Below are positions 51,241 through 55,172 of a DNA stretch of 55,172 nt, piece after piece. The position numbers were made by a program, and so were the translations under genes. The notes beneath the pieces were generated by a model. The model had not been told where the DNA came from, ran no database searches, and worked only from the letters and a program-made list of their open reading frames with translations. The DNA is from an uncultured Eubacteriales bacterium. GTDB taxonomy: Bacteria > Bacillota > Clostridia > Oscillospirales > Oscillospiraceae. The stretch is taken from positions 1-55,172 of the forward strand of contig URDJ01000016.1 of NCBI GenBank assembly GCA_900546615.1. Reading direction: 5' to 3'. How positions within the stretch are numbered: position 1 is the stretch's first letter; every line of letters starts with the position of its first letter.

Positions 51241-52148
51241 CCCTCCACGTCCTTTCCGAACCAGTCCTCTATCTTGAACAGGACGGCGATGATGACGACC
51301 ATGGCAATGGCCATTACGACGGCCGCGGAGGACATCTTCTGGTAGTCCAGGGAGATGAAGGTGTTGTTCATAAAGTGCTGAAGCATGTAGAGGCTGCTGT
51401 ATGGATAGCCGCCGGTCATCAGATAGACCTCGCGGAAGACCTTGAACGAGCTTATGAGCGAGAGTATCGTCACAAAGAGCACCGTCGGCGAGAGATATCG
51501 GAGCTTGATGGCGAAGAACTTGTAGGTCTCAGACGCGCCCTCGACATCGGCAACCTCGAGCAGCTCCTTGGGGATATTCGCGATGGCGGACATGAACAGG
51601 ATCATGTTGTAGCCGAGGCTCTTCCAGAGAAAGAGAGTGAGGATGACGATCTGGCCGTACTCGGACTTTATCCAGTCGATCTTGTCTATGCCGAACAGGG
51701 CGGTGATGTCGTTGATGACGCCGTTGTTGCTGAACAGGACCTGCCAGATGAGCACGACGGAGGCAACGGGCACCATCATCGGGCTGAGGAAGAAGGTGCG
51801 GAACTGGCTCTTGAGCGGTATACGCGCCTCGAGCAGCATCGCGAGGCCCAGCGCCAGCACCACCGCCATCGGCACGGCCAGAGCCGAGAAGACCGCCGTG
51901 TTTTTCGCAGCGTCGCGGAAGGCGGAGTTCTGGAACAGGGCGATGAAGTTGTCCAGAAAGACGAATTCAGGGTTTATGGAGTTGCGTATCACCGAGTAAT
52001 AGACGACCACGCAGAAGGGAAGTACGAAGAAGATGAGCACCCCGATGAGGCTGGGTCCCAAAAAGCAGAGGCTGAGCGCCAGATCCTTCAGTTTAGTCTG
52101 TCCGTGCTCTCCTGGGAGCCGCTTTGGTCGTATTGCCGGGGCTTTCAT
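51237..52148 (-). CDS. ABC transporter permease, MalF type
   Basis: The 303-residue protein has six predicted helices, starting with FLGPSLIGVLIFFVLPF, and a coupling loop LLEVADVEGASETYKFFAIKL (the EAA-type motif). It is the partner of the MalG-type permease. ATG 52148 has GGAGGG nine bases upstream. A promoter 52196-52224 lies just before it, so the permeases, adaptor and MacB-like gene form a unit of their own, with the binding protein gene upstream. Confidence 0.87.
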   Translation of the reverse strand: MKAPAIRPKRLPGEHGQTKLKDLALSLCFLGPSLIGVLIFFVLPFCVVVYYSVIRNSINPEFVFLDNFIALFQNSAFRDAAKNTAVFSALAVPMAVVLALGLAMLLEARIPLKSQFRTFFLSPMMVPVASVVLIWQVLFSNNGVINDITALFGIDKIDWIKSEYGQIVILTLFLWKSLGYNMILFMSAIANIPKELLEVADVEGASETYKFFAIKLRYLSPTVLFVTILSLISSFKVFREVYLMTGGYPYSSLYMLQHFMNNTFISLDYQKMSSAAVVMAIAMVVIIAVLFKIEDWFGKDVEG

Positions 52149-52195
52149 CAGCGCTTATCCCTCCGTCTTCGCGTCGAGTCCTGTCACAGTTCTGT

Positions 52196-52224
52196 ATTAT
52201 ATCACTTAGAACAGCATTACTCAA
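52196..52224 (-). promoter_or_regulatory. Sigma-A promoter of the permease-adaptor operon
   Basis: On the minus strand TTGAGT is followed after 17 bases by TATAAT, about 48 bases before the permease start. The remaining AT-rich stretch to 52333 shows no gene. Confidence 0.65.
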
Positions 52225-52333
52225 CCATAAATATCACAATTTGTGCTGGTTTTTTCGACAAAACACCCCATATGTTGTATCCGTTTTGTCTCTTTTGTCT
52301 TTTTTGTGTCATAAAGCAGCTGGGGCTGTGCGT

Positions 52334-52359
52334 CCGGGCGGGGGCGCAGCCCCGCCCGG
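52334..52359 (-). terminator. Hairpin after the binding-protein gene
   Basis: CCGGGCGGGG and CCCCGCCCGG form a perfect 10-bp stem over a 6-base loop, nine bases beyond the stop. No T run follows on the minus strand, so it may stabilise the upstream message rather than terminate strongly. Confidence 0.5.
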
Positions 52360-52368
52360 GCGGTTTCC

Positions 52369-54855
52369 TCACCGCTGCTCGTTTACGTAGATGGACGCGC
52401 GGTTCTGGATCATTGCGGCAACGTCCTCGGCGCTCTTTTCGCCGGAGAAGTAGTAGGACGCCTCCTCGTTCACGATCTCGGTCAGCTGGTCGCTGCCGCT
52501 CGAGTAGCTCGAGGCGTAGACCATGGTGTTATTGATGATATCGAGCAGCATGTCGCGGTCTTCCTCGGTGAAGGTATAGCTCTCCTCGCCCGTCGTGCCG
52601 TCGTCGTAGACGATCACGCGGTTGCTCTCGTAATCGAGCGCGTCGGCGAAGGCCTTGTCGAAGGACTTCTTGCTGACGGAGAAGCCGTAGCTGCCGTAGC
52701 TCTCCAGATAATCGTCGGTGAAGAAGGTGCGGATGAAGCTCCAGGCGGCGTCCTTATCCTTGCAGGTCTCGGAGATCGCGAAGCCGGGCGCGTAGCTGGA
52801 GAACACCGCGCCGCTGCCGGGCACGTCGGGGAAGCCGATGAGCGTCATGTTCCCCTCGAAATTCCGCTTGTAGTAGGTCATGTCGTTGGGGTACCCTATG
52901 CTCATGCTCAGCAGCAGCTGGCGGCCTTCCTTGATGCGGGTCTTGTCGTTGTCGTCCTGCGTCCACTCAAAGTTCTCCCAGTCGAACTCGGCGGGGAAAA
53001 GGTCGGTGAACTTGAGCAGGTTTATGAACTCCTCGGAGTCGAAGTTGCACTCCCCGGTGGTCCAGTCCACGAAGCTCGAGAGGTTCAGGCGGCAGAAGGC
53101 GTTGAAGATATCGGCCTTGGTGGTGCCGACGCTGAGCACCTCGCAGCCCTCAGGCATGATGTCGAGCGCGGCCATGAGGTCGGCGTAGCTCCAGCCCGGC
53201 TCGGTGCCCACGACGGAGCTGTGCCCGGCGAGGGTCTGGAGAGTGAAACTGTTCGTTATCCAGTAGAGCTTGCCGTCCTGGCTGATGGCGTTGAGGAAGG
53301 GCTGCACGAGGGCGTCCCTGCCGCCCAGCTCGGTGTCGGCGTCGATGAGCTGCCAGAGGTCGGTGAAATAGCCCTTGCTGCCGAAGGTGTCCATGGGCAT
53401 GCCGTTCGTGAGCAGAATGTCAGGCACCGCGCCCGCGCCTATCTCGGTGACGAGCTGCGTAAGGCCCGCGGTGTAGTTCTCGTCGGTGTTGTACTCGGAG
53501 TAGTCGCGCACCTCGATGCGGCAGGTCTCGCTCATGCGGTTGAACTTGAGCAGCTCGCTCCTGACAGAGTAGTCGAGGCCGGTGCACGCGAGGGTGAGGG
53601 TGGTCTTCTGCGGGATCTGGTCGTAGGGCGTGCGCACGAGGTTTATGAAGTAGTTCGTGGTCGTCCCGTCGTTGCCGTACTCGGAGGAAAGGCATATGAT
53701 GTCGCCGTTCTCCTGCGGGAAGACGCCGGCGAGGTTGTTGCCGTCCACGTCGCAGTTGAGCCAGGTGAGCAGCTTGGTGTCCGTGCCGGTCTCAGCGTCG
53801 AAGCCGAAGAAGCTCTCGCCCCTGTTGTAGCAGAAGTCGTAGTCGGCCGTGCCGGGGTAGAGCTGGTAGACGGAGCTGCCCAGCTCGATGCCCTCGTCGG
53901 CGAGCTTGCCGGAGGCGCTGTCAATGGTGCGCAGCTCGGTCTTGGAATAGTCGTCGGTGTAGACAAGCACGCCGATGCTGCCGTCCGCGAGGGAGACCAT
54001 GCGCATGATGCCGTCGATGCCGCTCATGTCGCTCATGGCGGCGCGGTAGAGCTCATTGCCGGACGGGTCGATTCCGACGAGCTGGTCGGCGGCGAGCATG
54101 CAGATGTTTCCGGCGCTGTCGACGGCGATGTCGTTGACGTAGAAGTAGTCGGCGCCCTCGGGCGCGAACTGCTTGAGGTCAAGGTTCAGCACCTCTGCGC
54201 CGCTCTGGTCGAAGATGCGGAGTATGTAGGATTCGTAGTACTCATAGCTGTACCCCGGGTCCACAGCGGGCACATCGACGGCTATCTCCGCCACCGCGAG
54301 GTCGGTGCCGGAGGCGGCGCCGGCGTCGGTGGTGCCGTCGGTATCGGTGGTATCGCCGGAGCCGCTCTCAATGGAGTAGTAGATATTCTCGATGAAGATG
54401 AGCTTGCCGTCGGGCGAGACCTTGAAGTTGTTAATCCAGCTTCCGCCCTGCGCGCCCTCGGGTATGACGGTGGGCGAGAAACCGGGCACGCGCCGGACAT
54501 CGCCGCCGGTGAGGTCCATGGAGAACACGGCGGTGACGTAGTTGGGGTAGGTGTACTCCTCCATGACGGGCTCGCCGCTCTCATCGAGGACGGGGTTGCC
54601 GTTTTCGTCGTAGGCGGGATAGCTCTCGGTTATCTCGCCGTCCTGGACGTTGGAGATGAAGTAGATGCGGTCGCCGGATATCGCGGCGTTGCTGACGCCC
54701 TCGAACTCGCCGTCGAGCTCGGTGTATTTGGCGACGTAGCCGTATTCGGGCGCGGGGGTGTTGCTCGCGGGGCCGCCTTCGCCTCCGCAGGCGGAGAGCA
54801 GGCCCAGCAGCATGACGCAGGCCAGCAAAAGGCAGCAGGTCTTTTTCAGTTTCAT
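52369..54855 (-). CDS. Family 1 solute-binding lipoprotein with an extra propeller-like N-terminal half
   Basis: The 828-residue protein has a signal peptide with lipobox LLSAC (Cys23). Residues about 35-420 form repeated short beta stretches with NAAISGDRIYFISN, INNFKVSPDGKLIFIE, NDIAVDSAGNICMLA and similar segments, the look of a beta-propeller. The C-terminal half (about 430-828) resembles family 1 sugar-binding proteins, from LTLACTGLDYSVRSELLKFNRM and AGAVPDILLTNGMP to the SAEDVAAMIQNR end. Ordinary binding proteins are about 400-450 residues, so this is twice that. ATG 54855 follows GGAGGATAAAACG. It should capture a ligand outside for the permeases downstream. Confidence 0.8.
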   Translation of the reverse strand: MKLKKTCCLLLACVMLLGLLSACGGEGGPASNTPAPEYGYVAKYTELDGEFEGVSNAAISGDRIYFISNVQDGEITESYPAYDENGNPVLDESGEPVMEEYTYPNYVTAVFSMDLTGGDVRRVPGFSPTVIPEGAQGGSWINNFKVSPDGKLIFIENIYYSIESGSGDTTDTDGTTDAGAASGTDLAVAEIAVDVPAVDPGYSYEYYESYILRIFDQSGAEVLNLDLKQFAPEGADYFYVNDIAVDSAGNICMLAADQLVGIDPSGNELYRAAMSDMSGIDGIMRMVSLADGSIGVLVYTDDYSKTELRTIDSASGKLADEGIELGSSVYQLYPGTADYDFCYNRGESFFGFDAETGTDTKLLTWLNCDVDGNNLAGVFPQENGDIICLSSEYGNDGTTTNYFINLVRTPYDQIPQKTTLTLACTGLDYSVRSELLKFNRMSETCRIEVRDYSEYNTDENYTAGLTQLVTEIGAGAVPDILLTNGMPMDTFGSKGYFTDLWQLIDADTELGGRDALVQPFLNAISQDGKLYWITNSFTLQTLAGHSSVVGTEPGWSYADLMAALDIMPEGCEVLSVGTTKADIFNAFCRLNLSSFVDWTTGECNFDSEEFINLLKFTDLFPAEFDWENFEWTQDDNDKTRIKEGRQLLLSMSIGYPNDMTYYKRNFEGNMTLIGFPDVPGSGAVFSSYAPGFAISETCKDKDAAWSFIRTFFTDDYLESYGSYGFSVSKKSFDKAFADALDYESNRVIVYDDGTTGEESYTFTEEDRDMLLDIINNTMVYASSYSSGSDQLTEIVNEEASYYFSGEKSAEDVAAMIQNRASIYVNEQR

Positions 54856-54988
54856 CGTTTTATCCTCCAATAATTTGTTGACAGTATAGAATAAAGCGCG
54901 CGCAGGAGAAATATGCAGGCAAGCCCGGTGCGCCGCGTCCCCGCGACCGGGTGCGTTGGTTTTGACGCGGCGGAAACCATGAGGTAAT
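54856..54988. other. Upstream region of the binding-protein gene
   Basis: No gene is seen. A TATACT box for the minus strand (54883-54888) lies about 28 bases before the start, with no clear minus 35. The region passes into dispersed repeats at 54989. Confidence 0.35.
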
Positions 54989-55095
54989 GGGTCGTCGAGG
55001 ACGCCGACCCCTACGGGTGGGCTGGTGTCGTACCCCCGGCGTAGCCGTATGGGCGGGGTTCCATCCCCGCCCGGCGTGATGGTTTCGCACTCCCT
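54989..55095 (-). repeat. Composite palindromic repeat (families A and B), copy 3, inverted
   Basis: It is the reverse complement of about 34755-34861 with only a handful of substitutions: an A unit (GGGTCGTCGAGGACGCCGAC), a TGTCGTACCCCC link, a B unit (GGGCGGGGTTCCATCCCCGC) and the GCGTGATGGTTTCGCAC tail. Confidence 0.85.
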
Positions 55096-55121
55096 GCCGT
55101 TTCCGCACCCGCGTACATTTC

Positions 55122-55172
55122 GCGCAAACCCGTAGGGGTCGGCGTCCTCGACGACCCGGCCGTGCGCCTTTG
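55122..55172 (+). repeat. Palindromic repeat, family A, long copy (window edge)
   Basis: About 50 bases are identical to the reverse complement of 35011-35063. The copy runs to the end of the window and may continue. Confidence 0.85.

Noticed and set aside
53221..54873. A 550-codon open frame on the plus strand opposite the 55-kb lipoprotein gene
   Set aside because: Its product is a monotonous Gly/Val/Glu/Ala-rich string without a fold, while the minus strand has a lipobox, RBS and domain motifs.

Overview
The window looks like a chromosomal segment of a high-GC, anaerobic, endospore-forming member of the Clostridia, most likely an Oscillospiraceae-type gut bacterium. This is an inference from three things: a spoIIIA sporulation operon, a Firmicutes-style gene order (Asp23 protein, nusB, xseA, xseB, ispA, dxs, tlyA, nadK, argR, recN), and frequent GTG/TTG starts behind strong Shine-Dalgarno sites. 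No tRNA, rRNA, integrase, transposase or CRISPR array was found.

Layout. 1-1594: the 3' end of the spoIIIA operon (spoIIIAF, AG, AH), entered through a dispersed hairpin repeat. 1819-23646: an accessory island with visibly lower GC, inserted between spoIIIAH and the Asp23-nusB operon. It holds two regulated catabolic operons. The first (PucR-type regulator divergent from an Fe-S flavoenzyme, MFS transporter, two SDR proteins, a SnoaL-like protein and a YkvI-like transporter) resembles the bile-acid (bai) and isoflavone-reduction gene sets but has no CoA-handling genes. The second (DeoR-type regulator divergent from about 12 genes) joins an SHMT-like PLP enzyme, a complete Opp/Dpp-type ABC importer, DUF1805, the ascorbate-pathway enzymes UlaG and UlaE, a PfkB sugar kinase, a propeller-like protein and a PhzF isomerase. 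The usual ascorbate PTS and decarboxylase are absent.

23700-34304: a housekeeping block of transcription antitermination, exonuclease VII, isoprenoid synthesis, rRNA methylation, NAD kinase, arginine repressor, RecN, a cysteine-rich small protein and TyrS. 34305-35345: about 1 kb without genes, packed with palindromic dispersed repeats that recur at 54989-55172 and at position 1. 35346-41767: prfB, a CapA-like and an LTA-synthase-like envelope protein, and a folate operon folE-folP-folB/K. 41760-47134: a phage-type DUF6291 protein with an Asn-rich tandem repeat, a type 2 GalT, a phosphofructokinase and a KdpD/KdpE-like two-component pair.

47272-54855 (minus strand): a solute-binding lipoprotein with an extra propeller-like N-terminal half, two MalF/MalG-type permeases, and then an HlyD/YknX-type adaptor and a MacB-core-like membrane protein. 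This mixes importer and exporter parts and has no local ATPase. The best candidates for undescribed biology are the UlaG/UlaE operon fed by an Opp-type ABC transporter, the bai-like operon with a degenerate SDR partner, and the hybrid 47-55 kb transporter locus.
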